A stretch of 64,000 nt of DNA from Cacajao melanocephalus (taxonomy: Eukaryota; Chordata; Mammalia; Primates; Pitheciidae): positions 18,529-82,528 of the forward strand of contig CAUYLG010038538.1 in the NCBI GenBank assembly GCA_963573385.1. The letters run 5' to 3'. The notes under the pieces were generated by a model. It had not been told where the DNA came from. It made no database searches and saw only the letters and a list, made by a program, of their open reading frames with translations. How positions within the stretch are numbered: the first letter of the stretch is position 1; the number at the start of each line of letters is the position of its first letter. Below, piece after piece: positions 22,391 to 34,900 of this stretch. The translations under genes and the position numbers were made by a program.

Positions 22391-23428
22391 CAGACCCTTG
22401 AACAAAGCAGGGGTTGGGGTTCCCAGCCCCTTTGCCATAAAAAAAATCCTCACGTAACTTTTAACTCCCCCATTAACAATAGTCTACTGTGAACTGGAAA
22501 CCTTACCAATAACATAAACAGTTGATGAACATATTTTCTATGTTGTATGTATTATATACTGTATTCCTACAATAAAGTAAGATAGAGAAAAGAACATGTT
22601 AGAAAATCATGTTCTTTTAAGGAAGAAAAATAAATTTACAGAACTGTACTTTATGGATGGATACTGTAAGTTTGTCATCTGTTTATAAGATAATCTGTCT
22701 GAAATGGTGGGCACTGCAGCTGCAAACCTCAATCTATGATACATATTAAGTAATTCAACTTTTCCTGGTAATGTCATGACTTTTCTCTGCTTCTTGGGAG
22801 CACTCCCAAGTGTCACTCCTAGTGACACTTTATGTGGGTCCCATGGTGTTATTTAATGTTTAAGGTATTACACTAAACACAATGAAAAGTATGCAAGAAC
22901 TGAGAGGGATCAATTTTACTGAGATAACACACAATTTATGAGAGAGAGGAAGTGCCCAAAGGGAGATAGTTAGTGTCACATGGCATTTTAGCAGATCCTT
23001 GCAATACTTGAGATCACCACAATAGTAACAGGAGGTAGCTATGAAATTATTACAGTACTACAGTATGTACTGCAGTTAATTGTAGAGTCATGATTTCATA
23101 CTGCATTTTACATTTGTTTACATTTCTCTCAACTGCAAATGGCACCATGTCTGTAGGTGTTTGTATGTGTAAGTTCTGATAAATTTAAAATTTTCATAAT
23201 AAACTTGTAAAGAATAAACTAGTGTCTACGTATATTCCATGAATTGATAGCACCACTAAGTTCTCCTTAATTTTTCTGAATTTCTAGGCTACAGGATTCA
23301 TCTGAGTTGTTTTTTTTTTTTCAAATTTTTCTCAAATTTCCAAATAATTTTCCAAAATATTTATTGCAAAATATCAAGGTAAAAGTCTACAAGCCAGTTC
23401 AAACTCATGTTATTCAAGGATCAACTGT
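22391..23428. mobile_element. Tigger-type DNA transposon, about 1 kb
   Basis: The left end 'cagacccttgaacaaagcag' and the reverse complement of the right end 'acagttgatccttgaataac' form terminal inverted repeats of the same type as the MITE at 2328-2773. Left and right arms share that element's sub-terminal sequence; the middle is longer. No transposase frame survives. Confidence 0.75.
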
Positions 23429-24060
23429 AATGTCAGTTCTAACAAAAAATGTTTTATTTATGTAATAAATATTTATTATACAGATACTTCTCTAAGTACA
23501 TGGGTTTAACAGTGAAGGAGATCACCTCTTTTCAATTTTATAGTTTAGCATTTAAATACAGAGATGTGAATCTGTTGTCATATTGCAAAGAAATAAATGC
23601 TCTCATAGGAGTGAAAGCAAGGCTTAGGGAGGTAAGTGATGATCATTGGGCTTTGCCTTAGACAATTGTGAAAACCTTTCTTGAAGTGAAGTTTCAACTG
23701 AGAGCTGAACTAAACCTATGAGTTAGGCAACAGGGAGAGTAGCTTTGGAGGGAATGGGCAGGAAAAGATCTACACAGAACAATGTGTCATCCTGTAGTAG
23801 GAATATAAAAATTAAACAATGTTCTGAAATCCTAGGAATTACTAGGATAAAAAATAGATTAAAGAGACTAAAAACTGTCATTTCTACATGGGAACAGAGA
23901 TAAATATAGACGTGATGTTCTCGCACAGGTATAACTGTCATGTAGGTGAGGTTTGTCATGAGTTGAGGTCGTTTCATTTCTTAGATTATATTTAAACTGC
24001 TGCCTGAAGCACCGACAACAGAGGTAGACAAAGGATATTAATATAAGATATATTCAGTAG
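23429..24060. other. Unassigned DNA
   Basis: No gene. The 23580-23770 part vaguely resembles an ancient mammalian interspersed repeat (ends 'gagggaatgggcagg'), which I cannot name. Confidence 0.35.
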
Positions 24061-24065
24061 AGTTT

Positions 24066-24368
24066 GGGGCTAGGTATAGTGGTTCATGCCTGTATTCCAA
24101 GCACTTGGAAGGTCAAGGTAGGACGACAGCTTGAGTCCAGGAATTCAAGACCAGCCTGGACAACAAAGTGAGGCCTTGTCTCTACAAAACATTTTTAAAA
24201 ACTATCCAGGCGTGGTAGTGCACACCTCTAGTCTTAGCTATTCAAGAGGCTGAGGTGGGACGACTGCTTAAGCCCAGAAATTTAAGGTTACAGTGAACTA
24301 TGATCACACCACTGCACTCCAGACTGGATGATGGAGTGAGATGCTGTCCCTGTCTCAAAAAAAATCTG
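24066..24368 (+). repeat. AluJ-like element
   Basis: Dimeric Alu on the plus strand: 'ggctaggtatagtggttcat', 'ccagcctggacaacaaagtg', middle A-rich linker, 'ccaggcgtggtagtgcacac', 'gcactccagactggatgat', then the A tail. It is strongly diverged and no TSD is clear. Confidence 0.88.
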
Positions 24369-24369
24369 G

Positions 24370-24857
24370 AGCTCAACTCTTCAAAAAATACATAAAAACA
24401 TAAAATCTTTATAATAGGAAAGGAAATAATTTTCCTGCAGACTCAAAAAATTGCCAAGTGAAATATGGCTTACATCAAAAATAATGGAGGCCAATGAATA
24501 CGAATGTCAATGTGCTATATTATTTCTTCTTTATCACATGTAAGTACTTATTTCTTAGATTAACATCTATTTGCTGCAAGATACTTGGCTAGGCAAAAGA
24601 TTTTCAAATGACATCAGTTTTCCAAAGAAAGAAACAAATGAAGAGAACAGTACTTTCCATGGCATGTCACAACTTCTCCAACAAAACAGGACACAGGAGA
24701 TAGATGACAACAAGGACTAAAGTGGCTCACTTGAGACAGAGAAGGGTTTCGAAGCTACTGGGAAGAATTTTACACTAGCTTTCTTAAATAATGCTTAGGA
24801 ATTGCCAGTGGGTCAGCTGCGGTGTGCACTTCAGGACAGGGAAGGCCAGGGGTAAAC
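24370..24857. other. Unassigned DNA
   Basis: Nothing recognised. Confidence 0.4.
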
Positions 24858-25403
24858 ACATAAAGTAGGAGTCCCCAACCCCTGGGCCACAGATGGGTAC
24901 CAGTCTGAGGCCTGTTAGGGACTGATCTGCACATCAGGAAGTGAGTGGCTAGCAAGGGGACAAAACTTCATCTATATTTACAGTCACTCCCCATCGCTGG
25001 CATTACCGCCTGAGCTCCACCTCCTGTCAGATCAGCAGCAGCACTGGATTCTAGTAAGAGCAAATACAAACCCTATTGTGAACTGCACATGTGAGGGATC
25101 TAGGTTGTATGCTCCTTATGAGAATCTAATGCCTGATGATCTGTCACTGTCTCTCATCACCCCTGGATGTGACCATCTGGTTGCAGGAAAACAAGCTCAG
25201 GGCTCCCACTGATTCTACATTATGATGAATTGCATAATTATTTCATGATATATTACAAAGTAATAATAGAAATAAAGTGTGCAATAAATGCAATGCACTT
25301 GAATCATCCTGAAATCACCCGCTCTACCCCAGTCTGTGGAAAAATTTTCTTCTACAAAACCCAGTCACCGGTGCCAAAAAGGCTGGGGACCACTGACGTA
25401 GAG
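24858..25403. mobile_element. hAT-family MITE with 8-bp TSD
   Basis: The element (24866-25395) starts 'taggagtccccaacccctgg' and its other end in reverse complement is 'cagtggtccccagcc', so it has hAT-like ends. The flanks 'acataaag' (24858-24865) and 'acgtagag' (25396-25403) match at 6 of 8 bases and both differences are transitions, which fits an aged 8-bp hAT TSD. The interior has the family's 'cattaccgcctgagctccac' and 'ccttatgagaatctaatgcc' blocks. No transposase is present. Confidence 0.85.
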
Positions 25404-26560
25404 GGATGAGAAAGCAAATTGTCCAGGATCACTCCAGTGTAGTGAAAGAATTTAAACAGAGTAATCCAGATGGCAAACAGAAGTGCAGCTTCAGGCCCTT
25501 AATGATCCACCACAAAATACAGTGACAGCTTTCAAAGGCAATGACAATTGGGATGGAAAGGAGAGAATGAATACACGAGATGTTTAGAAGGTAGAATTAC
25601 CACAAATTATTGAAAATGAGCAATGGTGAAAATCCTCACCCAAAGTTCAGGACTCACTCATGCTCTCATAAGTATGAATACATTCATGAAGAAAATTGAA
25701 TAATGTATTTGAAATAACTGTGCTGTCAGGACATATGTCTACTGTAAACCAAAAATTGTCTCTGACTTAAATGGCCCCTAATTATATAGCACAACTTCTC
25801 TTACAGGAACTGAGAAGGGATGAAAACACACACGCACGCACGCACCCACACGCAGATTACAATGAAGAGAGGTATATGTTGGGGTGGGAGGAATAGTAAA
25901 ATCCTTTAAACTGCTGAAACACTTACATGATTTTATAAACCACCTTCCAATATACTATTTGGTGAATTATCACTAAAAAAATCTCAAGTAAATCAGGCAG
26001 GAAAATCATGAAAAATTCAAATGATTGCAGGTAAAGAAAATTGTTTTAAATTAAATGAAGCTTCACTAAACAGAATCTGCTTAATAATTTTGGCTGAAAG
26101 CTACAGATAATATGTAGCAATAGGAGCAGGGAACTTAACTTCCTTGCCAAGCAAAAAGAAACAATTCAGCAAGCAACAGTGAACTGATATGCACTAAATA
26201 AACAACGAGGCAGAAACACCGCTGTGAAAGGGCTTTTTATATAGCTAAGCCAAGCTGGATGACTTACAGTTGGAGAAAGAAGTGCTAAATACGTAACAGC
26301 CTGGGGCCTTGCTGGACCCAAATAATAGTTATTTCTGAGTAGGTCAAGCAAAAGTCAATAAAAAGGAAAGCAGGAATGGCTGTTGGGTTCGTGGCAGGCT
26401 AATAATGCCCTTATGGGAAAAATTTGGGTTTCAAATAGCCAGAATCAAATACTTAAGTTTCAAATACTTTATCATAGACCACCAGTTCTGGAAATATCAG
26501 TAGAATAGCTAGAAAATAGGTAAATTCTGCCAACGAGAATCATTCTTAATATACATTCTC
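25404..26560. other. Unassigned DNA with a (CACG)n-type microsatellite
   Basis: No gene. At 25826-25853 lies a short CA/CGCA repeat that retains several CpGs. Confidence 0.45.
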
Positions 26561-26566
26561 TAAACC

Positions 26567-26745
26567 AGTGTTTTCAGTATGGGTAGAAGAATCACCTGCA
26601 GTGGAATCACAAGGAGGCATATTAAATGGAAACATCTGGATACCACCTCAGACTTGCTAAATCAGAATTTCTAAGGAAGAACCTGGGAATTTAATTTTTA
26701 AATTAAATTTTCAAAAGATTCTTCTGTCTTCTAACACCAGAGAAC
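26567..26745 (+). mobile_element. MER5-like hAT MITE fragment
   Basis: Contains 'ccagtgttttcagtatgggt', 'agaatcacctgcagtgg', 'cacctcagacttgctaaatc' and 'agaatttctaaggaaga' in MER5/MER20 order. The right half is degraded. Confidence 0.6.
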
Positions 26746-27047
26746 TTTTATTTTTGCTTATTTTGCATTTTGCTTTGCTTTGAAATGCCATGGTTCACAG
26801 ACATACATTTGTCAGATAGAGAAAGGGAGACAGAAAGGGAGGGAGAGAGATAACATAAATATATATCCAATTTCTGGCCAAACTTTTGTTTTGCAGCAAG
26901 CAGGGGCTAAAGTAACACTTTATAAAGCACATGGACTGATTAGAAAACAGGGTTCTTTTGAGATAAAAGAACAAACGTACAATCAACAATTAGACAACAT
27001 GAATGGTAGTTTATAATCAAGCGTCAGAGTGTATGGAGCAGAACATG

Positions 27048-27777
27048 CCCACTGTATTACTCTGTTCTCATATTGCTATAAAGATACTACCTGAGACTAG
27101 GTAATTTATAAAGAAAAGAGATGTATTAGTCCGTTTTCACGCTGCTGCTAAGGACATACCCAGACCGGGAAATTTACAAACGAAAGAAATTTAATCGAGA
27201 ACTCACAGTTCCATGTGGCTGGGGAAGCCTCACAATCAGGGCAGAAGGCAAGGAGGAGAAAGTCACATCTTACGTGGCTAGCAGGCAAAAAAAGAGCATT
27301 TGTGCAGGCAAACTTCTGTTTCTAAAGCCATCAGATGTTGTGAGACTTATTCACTCTCCTGAGAACAGCACAGGAAAGATCCCTCCCTTGATTCAATTAC
27401 CTCCCACCGAGCCCCTCCCACAACACGCGGAACTTCAAGATGGGATTCTGGTGGGGACACAGCTAAACCATAGCAAGAGGTTTAATAGACTCACAGTTCC
27501 ACACGGCTGGGGAAGCCTCAGGAAACTTGCAATCACGGCAGAAGGAGAGCGAAGGGGAGGCAAGGCGCCTCTTAAATAGCGGCAGGTGAGAGAGAGTGAA
27601 AAAGGAAGAGCCGCTTTTAAAACCATCAGCTCTCTTGAGAACTTGCTATCAAGAGAACAGCATAGGGGAACCACCCCATGACCGAATCACCTCCCACCAG
27701 GTCCCTTTTTTGATACGTGGGGATTACAATTCAAAATGAGATCTCGGTGGGGACGCAGAGCCTAACCTTACACCCAC
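27048..27777 (-). repeat. MaLR (MST/THE1-type) LTR, outer copy
   Basis: Read on the plus strand, 27053-27120 and 27475-27772 join into one inverted MaLR LTR, from 'tgtattactctgttctcata' to 'ctaaccttaca'. The 5-bp flanks are identical: 'cccac' at 27048-27052 and 27773-27777. A second LTR interrupts it. Confidence 0.9.
27121..27474 (-). repeat. MaLR LTR, inner copy nested in the outer one
   Basis: A complete inverted MaLR LTR of about 354 bp, from 'tgtattagtccgttttcac' to 'agctaaaccatagc'. It is flanked by an identical 5-bp repeat 'aagag' at 27116-27120 and 27475-27479, and the outer LTR sequence resumes directly after it. The overlapping 101-codon frame at 27274-27579 is a by-product. Confidence 0.92.
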
Positions 27778-29639
27778 CAAGGTGAATCAGAAGCTGGACT
27801 TCTCTGATTTCTTCCGTTCTTCATTTTCCTGAATCCTTTCAAGTAAAGTTTCTATACAATAATCTATCAGTAAGTTATTATCATTTAATAAAACTTAAAA
27901 ATTGTATAGGAAAACATCTGTTGAATAATTTGGGATAGTATCATTTATAAAAATTTATTTAAGATGATTATTATTTTTTCCTTTGCTGGTGGGAGAGAAA
28001 GCAAGATAATAAATGCACTTAGTAGAATATTATAGTAAACAAACTCTTTAAAGGTATATGCTTTATTCTCTCATAAGACTATGTATCTCTTTTACAGACA
28101 TCCTGGTGAGAAAGTGAAACCCTAAATGGATGCTGAGATTTATGCTTTTTTATTTGACTTCCAATGAAAGGTACAGGCGAGTTGGGTCAGGTGTGTGGGA
28201 TGATTGCAGTTGTCAGTTAAGCATTACAGAATTTTATAAACTTGTGAATGTATGTGTATGTTGCAAACCCTAAAAGCACACATTCACCTAATAATTGTGA
28301 TATCTATTTTTATAGGAAGTATGTTGAGGGTGAAATTGAACCTGAATATATGTTAAATAAAATCATGAAATAAGTTTGTAAAGACATATGCATAATTTAC
28401 CAACCTGCTCAAATTCAGATTGGCAAACCCTTTCCTCCTGATGGGCACTGCTGAGAGTAAAATGAATGAAATCTGAATTACAGTCTGCTATTTCTTCTAC
28501 CAAAACTACAAGCTTGAGCAAATAGGTGTGTAATAATTTTTGATGCTATTATTAACAGTGTTTATTTAGTTAATACTCCTGATAGAATAAAAATTTTTGA
28601 TCTAGATTCTTTTGACAGTATTTAGAAATTAAAAATTTCAAAATTCAAAAATTATTTTAAAAAAGAATATACTATCAGACTCGTCTCTTAAACATTAGAG
28701 TTTCTTCTAGAGCCCAAACTGTAACATCCCAGTCAAATTTATTACTAACAGGTAGGTACAATGGGTGGTAAGAAAAAGATAAAGCTTACTGCTTTGCTTT
28801 ATTCTGTTTGGAAATTACTCAGCTTTGTGCCCAACTGAACTTACTAAATTTTAGCTGTGCTCAACACAGAACATGAGGTGGACTCAGTTCTGTCCTGAAG
28901 CTGACCAGCAAGCACAAAAGGATTGAACCCACTGACCTCCGGGTATGATTACAACCTTGGGGACAATAAGCAAGCAAGTACTCTCCAGGTTGGGGCCAGA
29001 GTTAATGTTTCCATCAGGATTTCCTTGAAGAGCATAAAAGTCCTATTAGTATATTGTTAATTCTTTAAGATTTGTTACGGTGAAACTTTAATAATAAAAA
29101 CATTCAAAAATATCTATGACTTAGAAAATACTTTGACCCATATTTTCCTACCAATTTGGTTGTTATTTGGATAAAATATGAAATAATCCCTTTTTGCTTC
29201 TAAAGGAAAAAGAATGGAGAATTTTCCACAAAGAGTTACCAGTGATAACCACCTCTGTGAATTAATTATAAGAAAGAAATACCAACATAGAGTCCTGGGC
29301 AGACTATTTATCTTTCTTTTCCATCACTGTACCTCTCTAAGAAACAAAAATAGAGTTACAGGTTAACTGGAAAAATCTATAATTAAAATTTTATTTTTGT
29401 GTGGAGCTTTGTATCAAAGAGCAATTGCATTCCACATATGTACCACAGTAATACTGGTCAACATCTATTTTTTCCACTTATATCCTAACAAGTTATGTGT
29501 AATCTTACTAAAAATTGTCTAACAAGCAGTATTGAAATAGTTGTTAAAGTATTATAAGAAATAACGCTTCTTATCTCTCCCAGGTACTCAAAAATCTTGA
29601 TCCACAGAAAAAATCTACATCCAAATGCCGGGTTTGCTC
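27778..29639. other. Unassigned AT-rich DNA
   Basis: No gene or repeat recognised. Confidence 0.4.
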
Positions 29640-30110
29640 AAGCTCATTTTCATTATAATGCAGACACTTTACATCACTTCAGGGCTTTTACCAGAAGAAA
29701 TATTAGGAATATTAAAATATTTATTTTTTTCTTCCTCCTTTTTTGGTAGCAGACCTCACTGCATTTGCAGAATGTCTTGTAGACCCAGAACATGTGGGTG
29801 AAAACAAAGTTTGCATGTGTTTTCATGGCTAATAAGAAGCCATTCTTTAAAAGCATATCACCTGTCAGCATCACTTTCCCTGAAAAGATTTTCAGTTCTG
29901 TGCAGCTGCCTTTCACTTCCTTCATCCTTGGTATAAGTGTTCAACCAAGTACATGCTTTGCACTTTCAAATGTCTTTTTCCAGTTGCATCCTTGTCTGTA
30001 TGTTTACATTCCAGGATGTAGCACTGTCAACTTCTGAAGATTTGGCTAACTCAGTAGTTGTACTGTTTTTGGCTATTCCTATCCACATTTTCACATAGTC
30101 TATAGTGGAA
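29640..30110 (-). other. Degenerate coding-like stretch, unrecognised
   Basis: On the minus strand several neighbouring frames give protein-like segments: 47 open codons ending near 29970 ('KMWIGIAKNSTTTELAKSSE'), then an 83-codon frame 29674-29925 starting 'MKEVKGSCTELKIFSGKVML'. Stops and frame changes separate them. It could be an old processed pseudogene or chance. No A-rich tail or TSD is visible and I cannot name a parent. Confidence 0.18.
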
Positions 30111-30710
30111 TTCTGCAGCACTCCAATTCAACTCTTAAAAAGATCATCCTAATTTGAAGCAGATGTTAGGTTCATACCTGTGCCACAATGGTAGGTGAAA
30201 CATAGATTACTTTTTATACATATTTATGGAAGCCATTTGGTCATTTGGCTTATAACTAAGAAGATGTGTAGGATTTTTAAAAGTTGATTATTTTCATACA
30301 TGGATGTGAAAAGTATTATTCCTCAAGAAATTTAAGATAATCAAATACAGGCTTACACATACATGCCTATTAGCCACATAAGTGGCTATCCATTTCATTA
30401 TCAAGTAAGCATCATGTAGCACTCTTTAGGTACTACAGGTACAAACTCCTCCATAAATGTTCTTATAGCTTTTGTTTAGTAGTTTTACAACTTTTATAGA
30501 AGCAACTTGATTTTTACTAATAAACACAAGAAACCAGAGTACATATACAATTAATAAAACTGCCACTATTAGTATAAATTTATTTTATAAACTTAGAAAA
30601 CTTCATAAAATTAATAGCAATGATACTGTCATTACTTTTTGATTTTGTATTATAAAGTCCCAATTCAGTCTCTATTGTATTTATTGTAATTCAGTCTCAT
30701 ATATTTTAGC
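30111..30710. other. Unassigned AT-rich DNA
   Basis: Nothing recognised. Confidence 0.4.
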
Positions 30711-31036
<326 letters not shown>

Positions 31037-31222
31037 TAATTTATTCAGTAATTATTTGCAAAGGGTTGTAGTAATTTAACTACTCCTCATGCCAATTCAG
31101 TATACTCCTCATGTACACACAGATGGAAAGAAAAACTTTATTCACATACGCACAGAAATGAGTTAATCTGGTAGAATGTGCTGAAGATTCTGTGGAATTC
31201 GATATATTAAAAATATAGTATA

Positions 31223-31240
31223 GGCCAGGCACAGTGGCTC
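31223..31240 (+). repeat. 18-bp Alu 5' end fragment
   Basis: The 18 bases 'ggccaggcacagtggctc' match the first bases of Alu, but Alu sequence stops there and a DNA-transposon-like sequence follows. Confidence 0.5.
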
Positions 31241-31242
31241 TT

Positions 31243-31900
31243 AAGTACAGGGATACATTCTGAGAAATGCTTCAGTAGGCCATTTCACTGTTATTTGAAC
31301 ATTATAGAGTGTACTTACAAAATCTAGATGGTACAGCCTACTAGACACCTAGGCATATGATATTGTCATGTGTTGCTTCTAGGGCTATGAATCTGTATAT
31401 TATGTTACTGTACTAAATACTGTAGGCAATTGTAACACAATAATAAGTATTTGTGTATCTAAACACAGAAAAGTAAAAATACAGTAAAAGAGATTTAAAA
31501 TGGTACATCTGTATAGATCACTTACCGTGAATGCTGCTTGCAGTACTAGGAGCTGCTCTGGGTGAGTCAATGAGTGAGTGGTGAATGAATGCGAAGACCT
31601 GGGACATTATGTACACTCCTGTAGACGTTAGAAGCACTGTAGACTTTAGAAGCACTGTACACTTAGGCTACACTAAATTCATCTAAAAAATTCTTTCTTC
31701 AATAATATATTAACCTTAGCTCATTCTTACATTTTTTACTTTATAAACTTATTTTTTTTTTAACTTTTTGGCTCTTTTGGAAGAACACCTAGAGTAAGAC
31801 ACAAATACGTTGTACAGCTGTACAAAATACTTTTTCTTCATATTCTTTTCCTAGGAGCTTTCTTTCTACTTAGTTGTTTTAGTACATGATTTTCGTTTAG
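31243..31900. mobile_element. Tigger-like (TcMar) DNA transposon fragment
   Basis: Blocks match a common TcMar-Tigger family (Zombi-like; name uncertain): 'gggatacattctgagaaatg', 'atagagtgtacttacaaaat', 'ctgtaggcaattgtaacaca', 'gtatttgtgtatctaaacac', 'tgtacacttaggctacacta'. The left end is degraded and the right boundary is unclear; it may extend to about 32200. An 18-bp unit is tandemly repeated at 31620-31655. Confidence 0.65.
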
Positions 31901-34900
31901 TTTCTTACATATCACCTCATGCATATACATCTGTTTTCTTTAGGATCTTCTCCCCATTAAGTGCTATCTTCCTTGGTAGCTTCAACAAAGTTGTTTTTTA
32001 TTTTTGTTTTCTTTTCTCCCAGCCCAGTGGCTTCGCATATGTTCAAGCTGCTACTTTTCCTTCAGCATCGTCCTCTTTTAGTTTTTTTTTTTTTTTTGCA
32101 AGTTTCCTGTGCTGAAAATTTGTGGTAAAAATGTACTTAACTGCATTTTCTTTCTCTCCAATATCTTAGTGTTTCCAATACACCCAACATTTCAGGGGGT
32201 CTTTTATTTAGTTATTCTTAGTAGATGGGTTAGCCTGATACAAGCTACTTCATAGTTGGAAGATAGGGTATATTATGGTCATTTTGTTATCTTGATTTCT
32301 TGGGAACATGCCTGATACCAGTACAATGTATCTTCCCACTGAAGAGGATATCTAGAGTGGTCTCTTTGCAGTAGTCCCTTTTACTATTTTTGAGGTGAGG
32401 GCCAGGTCCTCTCCTCAAAGTTCCCACAGCTTTCTCAAAGCCCTCTTCACAAATTCCTGCCCCTCCCCCCACCATCTTTGGCTCTTGAGATTTTTAAATC
32501 CTTGATGTTGGTTTTAGAGTCTATTATTCTCAACCACTGTTCTACCTTCCAATTAACTCCAGCGTGTAGCATTCTTATCTTCATCCCCAATCAAAACTAA
32601 AAGCAATTGAGTCCTTTGAAAATATTCTATTGCATTTCACTTAAAATATCTTTTAAATGTTTAATTTCATATCACCCTAAAAAGGTAATGACTCATGGCT
32701 CTATCTTATTCTATCTTAATCTAAACCTGCATAAATTTTCCCCTAAATATCTTCCTTTTTGACATCAAATGGAAAAGCAAAAGTTGAACTAAGAAATTCT
32801 GGTTTCACTGAGTTATCCTCAATATTGCATAATTGGTCATAAGCTACATATCCACATCTAATATAAACTTAAAAATCCTTTTCATTGCCCTTAGCTTTTG
32901 GTAAACATTGTTTCATTTTACACTTTGGCCTTCAGAATTCTACCATCTGCATTTTGAATCACTCTTACATGTTTGCATTTTTTTCTCATAATTTTTACCT
33001 GCCTATCTTAAACCAAAATGTAAATGTTTTTGGATCCACATTGGATTATTTCACCACATACTTATTTTCTTTTTCATTTAAATGTTTTATTGTATAATCA
33101 ATACTGAAGTTCTGAGAGCCTTCAAATGTTACAGAAAGGCCCCCCCCCCACAATTTTATGGTATGTAGTAATATCTCTACCTTTTCTAAAATGTTTGAAA
33201 TCTAACTTCCTTTCTAACATCTAGTACCTAGGGATATAAAAAGAGATATTAAAAATGACCTATTATGTTACATTCACTTATATATTTTCTTATTTGACAA
33301 ATTACAATTTATTTAATGAGTTTTACTTTTGTTTGCCTTAGTTTTATAATATACTAAAAATATTGCCTGTTATAATAATATTTTGCAAAATATTTTATCT
33401 GCTGGGCAAGATGGAATTAAAATTTACATTGGTTCCAATATACTCCTAAAAATTGATTGATATTTATAAGAGGACTAAACACAAATGAGAATTTTTATTA
33501 ACTATTTTTCAGTATAATGTTCTCTTTTGATGCAAATTCTTTACCAGCATATTCATTATTATAATTTGACTTTAAAGTTATGCAGAAAATTAAATGAAAA
33601 TCTTTTTAAAATTGAATTCATTCTTGTGTAACTTTGTAAGCCTCAGAAAAAAGGTGTTAATAAAGCCTGTTTTGCAATAAATCTTCATTATCCTCATATG
33701 TAAATATCACTGCTTGGATTAGTTGGTAAACTTAAGAGATTAATGACAATAAGCTTCATGCCTCACACATAGCTGATCTATCCATTTCCAGATCCTTATG
33801 TGTATGTGGACATTATATGTCATATTCCTATAAACTTCTTGTTATAAATATCAGCACTGTAAGGATAATGGCCTTATCATACATTTCACAAATCAGAGAA
33901 GTTACTTGTAGGGAATATAAACCATTAGACATATTTTAAATGTCATGGTTGATTTATTTTTGGTATATACAAAAAGTCTCTGTAGCTTTTCATACTGTCA
34001 AGAACTGGAACTATTCAAGAAATATAAGTCTGTTGGCTCTGTGTGGTTAATGACACTAAGTCCAAAGAGGAGAATGAAACAGAAGGCCACAGAGCTGAGT
34101 AAGACACATTTAAAGGTCTCATCCAGTGCGAGATCTCAGTGGGATTTCAAGCAGTGTGTAATGTGGAAGGTCATAGACAAAAACTTTATAATAAATCTTT
34201 CTAGCCAGAAAGCATTCTTCCATGCAATCTATCCCCAAAATGGCAAACTAAATACAGATAACTTGTCATTAAATTTACAAGTTCCGATATACTACTGGTA
34301 TACAATCAGATATCCAAATATTTGGTCATTAAAAAATATAATATGGGTACATTATTGTATCTAGCACTCCTTTGTTATCTCCAAAGAGTGAAGCAATAAA
34401 GGTAAGAAGGTAAGATGGATACACAGATCATGATAATGGACAAAGGTTAAATATAATCACAAAATGAAATCTCCATAAGGAAATATACTTTGTTTATTTC
34501 AGTGAAGAAAATTGTAGTTTCGTCATGTGGCCAGTGATCCTTATTGCTTTATTCATTAATATATTCAAAAATGGTTAATGAGCTTGTATCATATGACTAA
34601 CAACCTATGCCACCTGGATTCACTAGCAAATTAAATCCTAAATGATTAGAGATGGTCTCTTCATGTTTATACTTTTAGCCACCAGTTTTCTACTCTCTCT
34701 CAAGTCTCCCTTGTAGCTTAAAAGTCATAAATAGGTATGAGTTTAGTAGGTGTTTCATAAGAGAGGAGAAAATGTAAAAATGTAGATAGCTATTAAAACC
34801 TTTAAATATTTGCATCCACTAAAGTGTATTGCTATGCATCAAATTTATCTTTGCTCTCTTTTAGTTACAGCCTTAATTGCCTCCTTTCTGTGTATCATCT

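Noticed and set aside
27274..27674. Overlapping frames of 101 and 79 codons on opposite strands
   Set aside because: Both lie entirely within MaLR LTR sequence.
33945..34364. 139-codon plus-strand open frame, the longest outside repeats
   Set aside because: The translation has no domain, signal or coiled-coil signature, and there is no promoter, splice or Kozak context I can defend. A frame this long is expected by chance in 64 kb.
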